A stretch of DNA of 64,000 nt from Holophagales bacterium UBA5704. GTDB lineage: Bacteria; Acidobacteriota; Thermoanaerobaculia; Multivoradales; UBA5704. Both the position numbers and the translations under genes were made by a program. The stretch covers positions 35,170-99,169 of the forward strand of contig DIHE01000160.1 in assembly GCA_002420005.1 (NCBI GenBank). The letters are read 5' to 3'. Shown here piece after piece: positions 53,423 through 61,834 of this stretch (positions within the stretch are counted from its first letter, which is position 1; every line of letters starts with the position of its first letter). The notes under the pieces are model-generated. The model was not told where the DNA came from. It ran no database searches and saw nothing but the letters and a program-made list of their open reading frames with translations.

Positions 53423-55218
53423 GGCTTGGCCTCCGGTGTCTCGGTCGTCGCCCCGATCGGTCGGCCCGTCCCGCGGACGAGCGGGGTGTAGGCCCGCAGC
53501 GGCGGCGGCGGGAAGACCTCCGCCGTTCCGTCCGGCCAGAGCACGCGGATCTCGGTGACCTCGGCGGCTTCGCCGAGCCCCACCAGGACCCGAGGATCGC
53601 TCGCCGAAGCATAGCTGCCGTCGGTCGCGGCACGGCGCCACAAGGTGGGAGCGCCTTTGCGGACCACGGCGACGCGGCCTCCCAGGAGATCCCGCCGGCC
53701 CCCCACGAGGCGCAGGCCCAGCCAGGGGCGGCTCTGGCCGATTTGATTGATCAGCAGGCGCGCAGGGCCGTTCGTGTTGACGACGAGCGCATCCAGGTCG
53801 CCGTCGTTGTCGACGTCTCCGAAGGCCACGCCGCGGCCGATCTCGAGCTGCCGGAACGGCGCGCCGGCTTCGCGGCTCACGTCGGCGAACCTCCCGTCCC
53901 CCTGATGGCGGAACAGCTGGTGGGTCTGGGCATACGGGTACGGGTCGCCCGCCCGCACGCGCTCCTCCACCTCGGTGACCGCACCATTGGCGGCGAGGAG
54001 GTCGAGGCGGCCGTCGTTGTCGTAGTCGATCCAGCCGGTGCCGAAGCCGGTCGCGGGGAGGCTCGGCGCCGCGAGGCCGGCGGGATTCGTGCGGTCCTCG
54101 AAGCTCCCGGTGCCGTCGTTCACCCAGAGGGTGTTGGTCTCCCCCGCCATGTGGGTGACGAAGAGGTCGTCGTCGCCGTCCGCGTCGAAGTCTCCGGCGG
54201 CGATCCCCATGTTCGCCTCCGCCTCGCCGTCGGCGTTGACCGCCGCGCCGGAAAGAAGGCCGATCTCTTCGAACCGCATCCCTTTCCGGTTGTGCCAGAG
54301 AAAGTTGAACATCCCGTCGTTGGCGACGAACAGGTCCTGCCAGCCGTCGCGGTCGACGTCCACCGCCACCACCCCCATGCCGCGGCCGGCCTTGCCGGCG
54401 ATGCCGGAGGGGAGCGAGACGTCCTCGAAGGTGCCGTCTCCCCGGTTGCGGTAGAGGCGATCCGGAGCGGCCGGAAAGGCGGACGGGCCGCAGTAGTCGC
54501 GGCGGCTGCTCGGCGCATAGCAGGTGGGATTCTGCTCGAGGGCGAACTCCACGTAGTTGGCGACGTAGAGGTCCAGGTGTCCGTCGCGGTCGAGGTCGGC
54601 GAACGAGGCGCTCAGGCTGAACCGGGGATCGCCGACCCCCGCGCCCGCCGTCGCGTTCTCGAACGTCCCGTCCCCGCGGTTCCGCCACAGCTCGTTCGCC
54701 CCGAACGCGAGGACGTACAGATCGACGTCGCCGTCGTCGTCCACGTCCCCGGTGGCCACGCCTGTCCCGTAGACCGGCGAGCGGATCCCGCTCGCCTCCG
54801 TCACGTCGACGAAGAGCGGCGTTTCCCGGCGCGTGCTCCCGGAGATCAGCTCATTGCGAAACAGCCGGCCTCCCGGCCGGGCGGGAGGCGGGAGAGCCGG
54901 CTTGGCGGTCCCCAGAGGCGCCCCCTGCGGAAAGAAGACGTCGAGGTCGCCGTCGCCGTCCGCATCGAAGAGAGCCGCGCCGCCCCCGATGATCTCGGGG
55001 TAGTAGAACGAGCCGCCCGCCCCGTTCCAGTATGAGAAGACGAGCCCCCAGTCACCGGCCCGGTCCACAAAAACGTCCGCGGCGGCGCAAGGAAGAGCCA
55101 GCACCAAGGCGGCGACCGCCAGCGCCAGCGCCCCGGGCAGGGGCGCCGGCACGTAGCCCCGGGTTTCAACCCGGGGAGGAGAGGTCCCTGCCGTCACCCG
55201 ACCGGCCCCGGCTCTCAC
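53419..55218 (-). CDS. CRTAC1-type FG-GAP/VCBS repeat protein with UnbV (ASPIC) domain
   Basis: A 599-residue exported protein. A hydrophobic signal near 28-46 precedes repeated FG-GAP/VCBS units with Ca-binding DxDxDGxxD loops (FDADGDGDLDVF, GDVDDDGDVDLY, ADLDRDGHLDLY, VDVDRDGWQDLF, GDFDADGDDDLF, IDYDNDGRLDLL, GDVDNDGDLDAL), a seven-bladed propeller pattern. The C-terminus (about 500-575, IRVLWPDG) is the ASPIC/UnbV domain. The GTG start at 55218 overlaps the nitronate monooxygenase stop in GTGA. These proteins are common surface or extracellular proteins of Acidobacteria; their role is not known. Confidence 0.88.
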   Translation of the reverse strand: MRAGAGRVTAGTSPPRVETRGYVPAPLPGALALAVAALVLALPCAAADVFVDRAGDWGLVFSYWNGAGGSFYYPEIIGGGAALFDADGDGDLDVFFPQGAPLGTAKPALPPPARPGGRLFRNELISGSTRRETPLFVDVTEASGIRSPVYGTGVATGDVDDDGDVDLYVLAFGANELWRNRGDGTFENATAGAGVGDPRFSLSASFADLDRDGHLDLYVANYVEFALEQNPTCYAPSSRRDYCGPSAFPAAPDRLYRNRGDGTFEDVSLPSGIAGKAGRGMGVVAVDVDRDGWQDLFVANDGMFNFLWHNRKGMRFEEIGLLSGAAVNADGEAEANMGIAAGDFDADGDDDLFVTHMAGETNTLWVNDGTGSFEDRTNPAGLAAPSLPATGFGTGWIDYDNDGRLDLLAANGAVTEVEERVRAGDPYPYAQTHQLFRHQGDGRFADVSREAGAPFRQLEIGRGVAFGDVDNDGDLDALVVNTNGPARLLINQIGQSRPWLGLRLVGGRRDLLGGRVAVVRKGAPTLWRRAATDGSYASASDPRVLVGLGEAAEVTEIRVLWPDGTAEVFPPPPLRAYTPLVRGTGRPIGATTETPEAKP

Positions 55219-56192
55219 CCCGCCGCCTCCCGGAACCGCCGGAGGATCGCCGCGACCGGCTCGACCTCATGGATGCCGGCGACGCTCTTGCCCGCCTGCA
55301 GATAGTCTTTGTAGGAGAACGTACCGCGCACCGACTTCTTGAGCTTCCACAGCGACCGGGCGGCGTAGATCATCCGCATCCAGTGCTTGGTCTTGCGACC
55401 CTGGAGCATCCAGCGGGCGAAAGGTCCCGCCTTGGTCCCCATCTGGTCGATGTACGGGGTCCGGATCACCGCCACCGGCACGCCGGTCAACCGCTCGGTC
55501 AGCACCACGTCCTCTTCCTCGGCGTCGAGGATCGCCTGCTTGTACTCCGCCGGCGCGGTGCATTCGGTGGTGGCGATGAAGCGCGTCCCCATCTGGACGC
55601 CGTCGTAGCCCATCTGCAGCGCCCGCACGAACGCCGCCTCGTCGCCGATGCCGCCGGCGCAGACGAGAGGCACCCCCAGGCCGTGCAGCTCGGCGTAGAG
55701 CGCCTCGGCGCTCCGCGCCCCGGCATGGCCGCCGGCCCGGTCGTTGACCGCGATCAGGCCGTCCACCCCCGCCTCCAGCCCCTTCTCCGCCCACCGGCGG
55801 TCGGTGACGTCGTGGTAGACCCGGCCGCCGGCCGCGTGCGCCTTCTCCACCACCCACCGCGGATTGCCCAGAGAGGTCACGAAGAAGCGGACCCCCTCCT
55901 CCAGGGCGGCATCGACGTAGCGCCGCATCCGTTCCTCATAGACCTTGGAGGACTTCTCGACGATCACGTTCATCCCCACCGGCTTCTCGGTGAGGCTGCG
56001 GATCAGGCGCAGGCCGGCGCGGAATTCGTGGCCGTGCACGTAGACGAGGGACAGGGGTTGCAGGACGCCGAGGCCGCCCGCCGCGGAGACGGCGGCCACC
56101 AGCTCGGGGTTGCTGCAGGGATACATCGGGCCACAGAGGAGCGGGATCTCGATCCCGAGCTGCGCGGTGACGGGAGTCTGCAAGAGAGACAT
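55215..56192 (-). CDS. Nitronate monooxygenase family flavoprotein
   Basis: A 325-residue TIM-barrel FMN enzyme of the 2-nitropropane dioxygenase family. It shows the N-terminal PLLCGPMYPCSNPELVAAVSAAGGLGVL, the phosphate-binding CAGGIGDEAAFVRAL and DGVQMGTRFIATTE. Family members oxidise alkyl nitronates, such as toxic propionate 3-nitronate, with O2; some are enoyl-ACP reductases. The ATG at 56192 is four bases after the DUF427 gene. It is the second gene of a four-gene coupled operon. Confidence 0.88.
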   Translation of the reverse strand: MSLLQTPVTAQLGIEIPLLCGPMYPCSNPELVAAVSAAGGLGVLQPLSLVYVHGHEFRAGLRLIRSLTEKPVGMNVIVEKSSKVYEERMRRYVDAALEEGVRFFVTSLGNPRWVVEKAHAAGGRVYHDVTDRRWAEKGLEAGVDGLIAVNDRAGGHAGARSAEALYAELHGLGVPLVCAGGIGDEAAFVRALQMGYDGVQMGTRFIATTECTAPAEYKQAILDAEEEDVVLTERLTGVPVAVIRTPYIDQMGTKAGPFARWMLQGRKTKHWMRMIYAARSLWKLKKSVRGTFSYKDYLQAGKSVAGIHEVEPVAAILRRFREAAG

Positions 56193-56196
56193 CCGC

Positions 56197-56481
56197 CTAC
56201 CGCTCGACCGTGACGCCGCGCCAGAAGGCGACGTGATCCTTGACGTTCGCCGCGGCCGGCTTGGGATCGGGGTAGTACCACGCCGCGTCCTTGTTCTCCT
56301 GGCCGTCCACCACCACGGTGTAGTAGCTCGCCGTCCCCTTCCAGCCGCAGACCGTATGGGTCGGGCTGTCCCGGAGGAGCTCGCGCCGCACGGCCGACGG
56401 CGGGAAGTAGACGTTCCCTTCCACCAGCTCGAACGTGTCGCTCTCCGCGATCACCTGTCCGTTCCACAATGCTCTCGGCAT
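56197..56481 (-). CDS. DUF427 domain protein
   Basis: A 94-residue single-domain protein of the DUF427 family, a small beta barrel of unknown function. It shows the typical order of WNGQVIAESD, VYFPP, CGWKGTASYY and DAAWYYPDPKPAA. The ATG at 56481 has GGGAGG seven bases upstream. It is first in the operon with nitronate monooxygenase, the CRTAC1-type protein and the TPR protein. Confidence 0.88.
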   Translation of the reverse strand: MPRALWNGQVIAESDTFELVEGNVYFPPSAVRRELLRDSPTHTVCGWKGTASYYTVVVDGQENKDAAWYYPDPKPAAANVKDHVAFWRGVTVER

Positions 56482-56731
56482 GATCGGCCTCCCGGAAAAG
56501 GTCCGTCCCCATCCTATCCCGGGCCGAGACAAAAAGAGCCGGCTGCAGCGACCAGCTCGCCGCGCACCGGCTTCAAATTTGGAGGGATTCCGGTCTCCGG
56601 TACACCCGTACATGTCCCGGGATCCCTGCCCCGCCGAGGACCCCAGCAACCGGCGTGCCACGGCGCCGATCTTTTATTCTCAATGGCTTGGAACGATCGG
56701 TCAGGGCCGGCGGCGTGTCGGCGCCGGGCAC

Positions 56732-56752
56732 CGACATGTCGGCGACATGTCG
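56732..56752. repeat. Two tandem CGACATGTCG palindromes
   Basis: The 10-bp palindrome CGACATGTCG occurs at 56732-56741 and 56743-56752, an 11-base period, with a partial third copy after it. It lies in the long non-coding region upstream of the DUF427 operon, at a spacing of about one helical turn. Confidence 0.6.
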
Positions 56753-56790
56753 GCGACGGGAAAGGGAGGGCGGGCGCTGCGGCGCAGATG

Positions 56791-57041
56791 ACCCACGCCG
56801 CGGCGTGAGCCATCCCACACCACCAAACACCCCCTCACGCCACCACGGCAGCCATCCGCGCCGTGGCCCACGATACCTGCGCCGGGGCGTGGATCTCTCA
56901 CGCCGTGGCGCAGGTCATCCACGCCGCGGCGTGGGTCATCCCACACCCCCGGTGATCATCTGCGCCGCGGCGCAGGTGGTGTACGCCGCGGCGCGGGTGG
57001 CTCACGCCTTGGCGCGGGTCCCTCACGCCGCGGCGTGGGAG
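56791..57041. repeat. 12-unit 21-bp tandem repeat with palindromic cores
   Basis: Core 12-mers of the form RCGCCGCGGCGY start at 56795, 56816, 56837, 56858, 56879, 56900, 56921, 56942, 56962, 56983, 57004 and 57025. They are exactly 21 bases apart except for one 20-base step. Three cores are perfect ACGCCGCGGCGT palindromes and one is a perfect GCGCCGCGGCGC; the copies at 56816, 56837 and 56942 are degenerate. The 895-base stretch 56482-57376 otherwise holds no gene I can support. Its open frames are repeat-driven and have no start context. Confidence 0.75.
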
Positions 57042-57137
57042 AGCCCGGTCCCCGCGCGCAGCACCGCGGCCCGGGCTGGCGGGGCTGCGGTGGGCTTTGC
57101 CTTTGGGCGGCGCCCGCCGGCGACGGTTGCACGAGTG

Positions 57138-57166
57138 AAAAAAAGAGCCGGCGGAGTTCGCCGGCT
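57138..57166 (-). terminator. Rho-independent terminator
   Basis: On the minus strand, AGCCGGCG / CGCCGGCT (8 bp, loop AACTC) is followed by C and seven T. It lies about 210 bases downstream of the S15-type hydrolase stop and is the best intrinsic terminator in the window. Confidence 0.7.
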
Positions 57167-57183
57167 TTCGTCTGCGGGGAGAT

Positions 57184-57219
57184 TCGGTTCGAACCACGAC
57201 GCCTGCTGCTTCGAACCGA
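57184..57219. repeat. Inverted repeat TCGGTTCGAA / TTCGAACCGA
   Basis: Perfect 10-bp arms are separated by 16 bases, just upstream (minus sense) of the terminator at 57138-57166. The GGTTCGAACC core recalls a tRNA T-loop, but the T-stem does not pair and no cloverleaf can be drawn. Confidence 0.5.
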
Positions 57220-57376
57220 GGACTCGCTGCCTTGGGGGAATAGCAACGGGCGTGCCAACCTGGATGCACCCCGATCTCCCCGGAGAAGCCGGTCCACCAC
57301 GGCCGCTCAAGGTGTGTCAGAGGCTGTGTCAGCCGCCGGTGCCGTGTCCACTGACAGGACGGACACGAATCGGTCT

Positions 57377-59119
57377 TCACCGGACGACCGGAATCTCCAG
57401 CGCGCTCGGGTGGGCGGCATCGTGGTACACGGTGATGTGCGCGACGCGCGCGTCCTTCGCCGACTCTTCGGCCACGACTCCTCCGCCGTTGTAATTCTTC
57501 TGGAGGTGGAGGGTGTTCGGCGAGCAGACCACCAGGCGCAGGCGGCTCCCGGCTGCGGCGCGGCGCGAGAACCACGGAAAGACGTTCAGCTCATAGCGTT
57601 CGATCGAGCCGGGGCGGACCAGCTCGGCCCGCTCCGGGGAATGGCGGTAGCGGGCGCGCAGCCAGTCCGATCCCAGGAGCACGCTCGAGCCATCCGGCAG
57701 AATCTCGTAGAGCGTGGCCTGGAGGTCGGTGTCCGGAACATCGAGGCGGAGATGGAGGGTGAGCCGGACATCCCCGGTGATCTCGACCGGCTCGGGGAAG
57801 GGCTCCGTCTGATACACGAGCCCGCGGTTCCCCAGCGTCCGCACCAACCGGTCGTCGGTCAGGCCCGGGATCGGCCCTCCCTCCTCCCGCCCGGGCTCAA
57901 GGTCGCGCGGATCGTAGACCCAGTGGCCGGGCCGGGACCGCTGCGGCGGAGGCGCCGCCGCGAGCCGGCCTCCGGACCCCAGATAGAGGGTGCGCCGCCC
58001 GGTGGCGGCCTCCTTCAGGTCGTCGGCATACTTCCAGACCTCGGCGCCGGCTCCCGTCACGTACCAGGCGACGCGCTTCTGGAGAAACGCGGGCCACGGG
58101 CCTCCGCGCAGCGTCGCGTCGAACCACGCGGCGTGGAGCGCGAGCATGTCGAGGGCACTCGCCGGGCCGAAGGTGAGACCGCCGAGCTGGAGCTGCGGTT
58201 TGCGGGTCCCGGCATGGTCCCAAGGGCCGATCACCAGGTAATGCCGGGCGCGCCCCTGCGCCGAGCCATGGGTCATGTGCTCCCGGTAGTGGCGCAGAGC
58301 TCCCGGCTGGTTGCCGTCGTAGGTACCGGTGATGGTGAGAATCGGCAGATCCGCCCGCGCGTAGTCTTCCGCGGAGGGCACCATCGACTTCCAGTAGGCG
58401 TCGATCGCCGGATGGGAGAGCCACTTCTGGAAGATCGGGCTCGGTGCACCGGCGACCGCCTCGAGATCCCGCAAGGACCGCCCTGCCAGATAGAGCTTCC
58501 GAAACGTCTCGGTCCAGGACGCCGGATCGCGCGGCGCAGCGGCGGCCGGCCGGGCCACCTGCTGCAGCCATTGGAAGCCGAACGGCAGGACGATATTGCG
58601 GGACATCGGAAAGTCGAACCCCGGATAGCCTGCCGCCGTCGGGGCGATGGTGACCAGGTGAGGGGGACGCTCCTTGAGCAGCATCCACTGGGCGACGCCG
58701 GTGTAGGAGCCGCCCCACATGCCGATTCTGCCGTTCGACCAGGGCTGCCGCGCGATCCACTCCACCGCATCGAAGCCATCGCGGCCATCGGCCACGTGCG
58801 GCTCGAAAACGCCTCCGGAACCGCCCAGCCCCCGCACGTCGGCCGCCACGAAGGCGAAGCCGCGGCCGGCGAAAAACGTCGCCTGCTCCCGGTAGGTTTC
58901 CACCCGGTACGGCGTGAGCGTCCAGATGACCGGGAGCGGCCCGGAAGCCCCCGCCGGCCGGTAGAGGTCGGCGTTGAGCTCGACTCCGTCGCGCAGCGGA
59001 ATCCGCACCCCCTGGGTCACCTCGACGGCCGAGCCCGGCGGCGGCTCACCCGGCGCGGGTGCGAGGGCGAGAAGCGCTGCGGCGCCCAAAGCACAGAGGG
59101 CGCGGAACCAGGCGTTCAT
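57377..59119 (-). CDS. CocE/NonD-family (S15) exported hydrolase
   Basis: A 580-residue serine hydrolase with a signal peptide (about 1-24). The alpha/beta-hydrolase domain shows ADVRGLGGSGG, the nucleophile elbow WGGSYTG, the acid in TGTYDGN and the His in GPWDHAG, a full triad. A C-terminal jelly-roll domain (about 370-575) is typical of X-Pro dipeptidyl-peptidase and cocaine-esterase relatives. It probably hydrolyses acyl or peptide substrates outside the cytoplasm. It overlaps the upstream FAD oxidoreductase gene by 4 bases (ATGA at 59119). Confidence 0.88.
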   Translation of the reverse strand: MNAWFRALCALGAAALLALAPAPGEPPPGSAVEVTQGVRIPLRDGVELNADLYRPAGASGPLPVIWTLTPYRVETYREQATFFAGRGFAFVAADVRGLGGSGGVFEPHVADGRDGFDAVEWIARQPWSNGRIGMWGGSYTGVAQWMLLKERPPHLVTIAPTAAGYPGFDFPMSRNIVLPFGFQWLQQVARPAAAAPRDPASWTETFRKLYLAGRSLRDLEAVAGAPSPIFQKWLSHPAIDAYWKSMVPSAEDYARADLPILTITGTYDGNQPGALRHYREHMTHGSAQGRARHYLVIGPWDHAGTRKPQLQLGGLTFGPASALDMLALHAAWFDATLRGGPWPAFLQKRVAWYVTGAGAEVWKYADDLKEAATGRRTLYLGSGGRLAAAPPPQRSRPGHWVYDPRDLEPGREEGGPIPGLTDDRLVRTLGNRGLVYQTEPFPEPVEITGDVRLTLHLRLDVPDTDLQATLYEILPDGSSVLLGSDWLRARYRHSPERAELVRPGSIERYELNVFPWFSRRAAAGSRLRLVVCSPNTLHLQKNYNGGGVVAEESAKDARVAHITVYHDAAHPSALEIPVVR

Positions 59120-60678
59120 CCGCGGATGTCCCCGGTGGGCTCCTGAGCCTGCGGGGCGACCGGCGGGCGCAACGTCCGTTTCCAGGCCAGACGGAGCCCG
59201 TCGAGCTCGGCGAGCAGCCAGAGCTTCAGGCCGCGGGCCGCCATGCGAAACGGTGCCAGCTCCAGGTTGTACAAGGCTTTGATCCGGCGGCCGTCATTGC
59301 GCCGCCCCGCCTCTCCGGCGGCGGCCCGGGCGAGCGCCAGCGCCTTGAAGCGCCGGTTCTGGAGGCGCATCAGGTGATAGGAGAGGAACGCCGGCTTGGG
59401 GCCGAGCACCGGCATCCAGAAAAACTTGCCGAGGAACCGGTAGGCCGGGATCACCACGAAGATGTAGTACTGCGCCGTCTCGGTGAGAAACGAGGCGGTC
59501 AGCAGATCGTGCTCCCCCATGTAGAAGTACTTGTCCTGGTAGATCGACCGGAAGAAACGGTGGTAGGAGCGCAGGAACGTCTCGTTGTGCTCGGCGATCC
59601 GCCGCCCGACCTCCTCGCCCGACGTCTGCGCCTTGACGATCTCGACCGTGGCCTCGATGGAGAACGAGGCATGGTCCAGGCCCGGCGAATAGTAGGGATC
59701 GAGGAAGGCGGCGGCATCGCCGAGGAGCGCCCAGCCGTCGCCCATGTATTGGCGGGTCACGTACGGCAGAGGGTGGTACGTCCGCAGGTCCTCCGAGCGC
59801 AGCCGCGCTCCGTCGAGCAGCTCGGCCATGAGCGGATTGGCCTGCAGGAAGCGCAGATACTCCTGCTCCCGGTTCGTGCCCCGGTCGAGATGGACCAGCC
59901 GGGTGTCGAACACCACGCCGATGCTGGTCTCGCCATGCCCCAGGGGGATGAACCAGGTCCACGACCCCCTCCCCATGTAGTGGTTGGTCGACAGGCGGCG
60001 CGACCCCACGTTGCCGCTCGCGAGCGACGACGCCCCGCGGGCCGCCACGTCGTCGATGTGGCGCACGTTTTCCCAGCGGCCCCAGATGGCGGCTGTGGGG
60101 TGCTCTTTGACGCGGTCGATGAGACCGAGGCGCTTACCCAGAAAGGTGGCGCGGCCGGTGGCGTCGAGCACCCAGCGGCAGGTGACCGTCTCGGGCGCTC
60201 CGGCGCTCCCGTCGAGCCGCTCGAACGTCACCCGGTGGTCGAACGCGCCCAGCTCGACCTCGCGCACCCGCGCCGGCCGCGCCACCTCGGCCCCTTCCGC
60301 CGCCGCCAGGGCGATCAGATGCTCGTCGAGCGCGTCGCGGCGGAGCTGAAACGAGGGGATGGTGCTGCGCAGATACGGCCCGGATTCGCTCGCCTCCGCA
60401 TGGCTGTGGACCTTCTCGTTCCAGAACCAATAGCGCAGCCCTTCCTTGGGAAGATGGTCGAGCTCCAGGTGGCGCCACAGGGCGAGCCGCCGGGTGAGGA
60501 ACATCCCGGACATCTCGGTCGTCGCCTCCCCCACCTTGGCATCGAACGCCTCCGCCTTCTCGATCACCAGCACCGAAAGATCCGGCCGATCCCGCCGCAG
60601 CAGCACCGCCGCCGCGGAGCCGCTGAAGGCCCCTCCGAGGATGACGACGTCAAAACGCTTCGGGGTCTCGGTGGCCAT
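59116..60678 (-). CDS. FAD-dependent halogenase-like oxidoreductase
   Basis: A 520-residue flavoprotein. The dinucleotide-binding GGAFSGSAAA lies at about 14-23, followed by EKAEAFDAKVGEATTE. LDATGRATFLG and GDAAAFLDPYYSPGLDHASFS are further FAD-contact motifs. The string SWTWFIPLGHG contains WxWxIP, the hallmark of flavin-dependent halogenases, but related oxidoreductases can carry look-alikes. The C-terminal 170 residues are helical. No separate flavin reductase is nearby. It is translationally coupled to the S15-type hydrolase, so both may act on one compound (inference). Confidence 0.72.
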   Translation of the reverse strand: MATETPKRFDVVILGGAFSGSAAAVLLRRDRPDLSVLVIEKAEAFDAKVGEATTEMSGMFLTRRLALWRHLELDHLPKEGLRYWFWNEKVHSHAEASESGPYLRSTIPSFQLRRDALDEHLIALAAAEGAEVARPARVREVELGAFDHRVTFERLDGSAGAPETVTCRWVLDATGRATFLGKRLGLIDRVKEHPTAAIWGRWENVRHIDDVAARGASSLASGNVGSRRLSTNHYMGRGSWTWFIPLGHGETSIGVVFDTRLVHLDRGTNREQEYLRFLQANPLMAELLDGARLRSEDLRTYHPLPYVTRQYMGDGWALLGDAAAFLDPYYSPGLDHASFSIEATVEIVKAQTSGEEVGRRIAEHNETFLRSYHRFFRSIYQDKYFYMGEHDLLTASFLTETAQYYIFVVIPAYRFLGKFFWMPVLGPKPAFLSYHLMRLQNRRFKALALARAAAGEAGRRNDGRRIKALYNLELAPFRMAARGLKLWLLAELDGLRLAWKRTLRPPVAPQAQEPTGDIRG

Positions 60679-60746
60679 GACTGCCGAGGAGTCTAGCAGG
60701 GGGCGGCGGTGTCCAGGTGGTACGTTCTCCCCTTGGCCCCCGGGGA

Positions 60747-61664
60747 TCACTCGACAACCCGTCCGATCCGTTCCCACCGCACGCGCCCGCTCCCGGGGTC
60801 GCGCGACCAGTAGATGACCACCCGCCCGCCGCCCTGGAGGCTCTCGCGCCGGATCGGGCCATAGAAACGGCTGTCGTAGCTGGCGTCCCGGTTGTCCCCC
60901 AGGAGCACGTACTGCCCTGGGGGCACGGTCATCGCGACCTGGTCTCTCTGCCGCCCCTGGCCGCCGAAGGACGCGCCGTAGGTGATCGGATCGCTATGAA
61001 CGACGTACGGCTCAGGCTGGCGCCGGCCATTGAGGAACAGCTCCTTGTCGCGGATCTCCAGGCGCTCCCCCGGAAGACCCACGACGCGTTTGAGGACCAG
61101 GGCGCTCTCGCTTTCCGGCGCGACGAACACGACCAGGTCCCCGCGCCCAGGCTCACGAAACCGGTAGGACCTTTTGTCGACGACCAGCCGATCCCCCTCC
61201 AGAATCGTCGGCTCCATGCTCGCCCCCGGGATCCAGAACGTCTGGGAGACATGCGCCTGCCAGAAACCGACCACCCGGGTCCCCAGGATCTGCGCCAAGA
61301 GGGCGAGCACCAGATAGACGTACCAGCGGTTGTACCTCTTGCGCCGGTAGGAGCCTCCGGAACGGTGCGCCACGAGGATGGCATCCGCCCAGAGGTAGAG
61401 GGAAAGCCCCGCCGGCAGGGCGAAGAGGACGAGAGCCAGCCGGGGGAAAGGCCCCCATGTCAGCAACGCGAAGGCTCCCAGGCTCAGCGCCAGGACCAGG
61501 AAGAACCCTCCGATCCCTCTGGCGGCCTTGCCGACGTAGACCTGTCCCAGCCCGACCCACAGAAGCCCGAGAAGGCCCGCGGCCCACCAACGCCGCGGCC
61601 GCACCTGCGGCTCGGAGGGTTCTTCACGAGGCGATCCGGGAAGCGCGTGGGGTTCGGTTGGCAT
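60747..61664 (-). CDS. lepB: Signal peptidase I
   Basis: A 305-residue membrane peptidase that removes signal peptides on the periplasmic side. Catalytic Ser149 is in GASMEP and Lys192 in LKRVVGLPGE, with the later family boxes LLGDNRDASYDSRFYGPI intact. Before the catalytic domain there are about four hydrophobic segments (28-45, 52-69, 76-94, 114-133), more than the usual one or two. This forms a TM2/DUF5683-like N-terminal extension. I chose ATG 61664; the longer frame to 61733 has no better site. Confidence 0.9.
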   Translation of the reverse strand: MPTEPHALPGSPREEPSEPQVRPRRWWAAGLLGLLWVGLGQVYVGKAARGIGGFFLVLALSLGAFALLTWGPFPRLALVLFALPAGLSLYLWADAILVAHRSGGSYRRKRYNRWYVYLVLALLAQILGTRVVGFWQAHVSQTFWIPGASMEPTILEGDRLVVDKRSYRFREPGRGDLVVFVAPESESALVLKRVVGLPGERLEIRDKELFLNGRRQPEPYVVHSDPITYGASFGGQGRQRDQVAMTVPPGQYVLLGDNRDASYDSRFYGPIRRESLQGGGRVVIYWSRDPGSGRVRWERIGRVVE

Positions 61665-61707
61665 GCGAAAAGAATACCCCGTCCCTGCCGCTCCGGTCCC
61701 CTCCCCC

Positions 61708-61736
61708 TTGCACATCTCCCTGTGAATCTGCATACT
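61708..61736 (+). promoter_or_regulatory. Candidate sigma-70 promoter for RNase E/G
   Basis: TTGCAC (61708-61713), then exactly 17 bases, then CATACT (61731-61736), about 100 bases before the RNase E/G start. The matches to consensus are moderate (3/6 and 4/6). The long leader would suit the 5'-UTR autoregulation known for rne. Confidence 0.3.
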
Positions 61737-61834
61737 CGTACGCGGAAAGTGCCGTCACTCTGCCTACCGTTCCCCTGTTCCCTTCTGCCTTGCACCCCTG
61801 AGCCACCCATCCACTTCAACTACACGGAGACCCC

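Noticed and set aside
56791..57041. CRISPR array
   Set aside because: Units are 21 bp with no constant repeat plus variable spacer structure, and no cas gene is nearby.
57184..57219. tRNA-like GGTTCGAACC sequences
   Set aside because: The bases around the T-loop do not form a T-stem on either strand, and no acceptor or anticodon stem can be drawn.
56655..57494. 279-codon open frame through the 21-bp array
   Set aside because: Its heptapeptide pattern is produced by the repeat itself and breaks at the one-base slip. It has no ribosome site and overlaps a terminator.
57035..59146. 703-codon open frame on the plus strand
   Set aside because: Antisense to the S15-type hydrolase, whose triad and signal peptide are clear.
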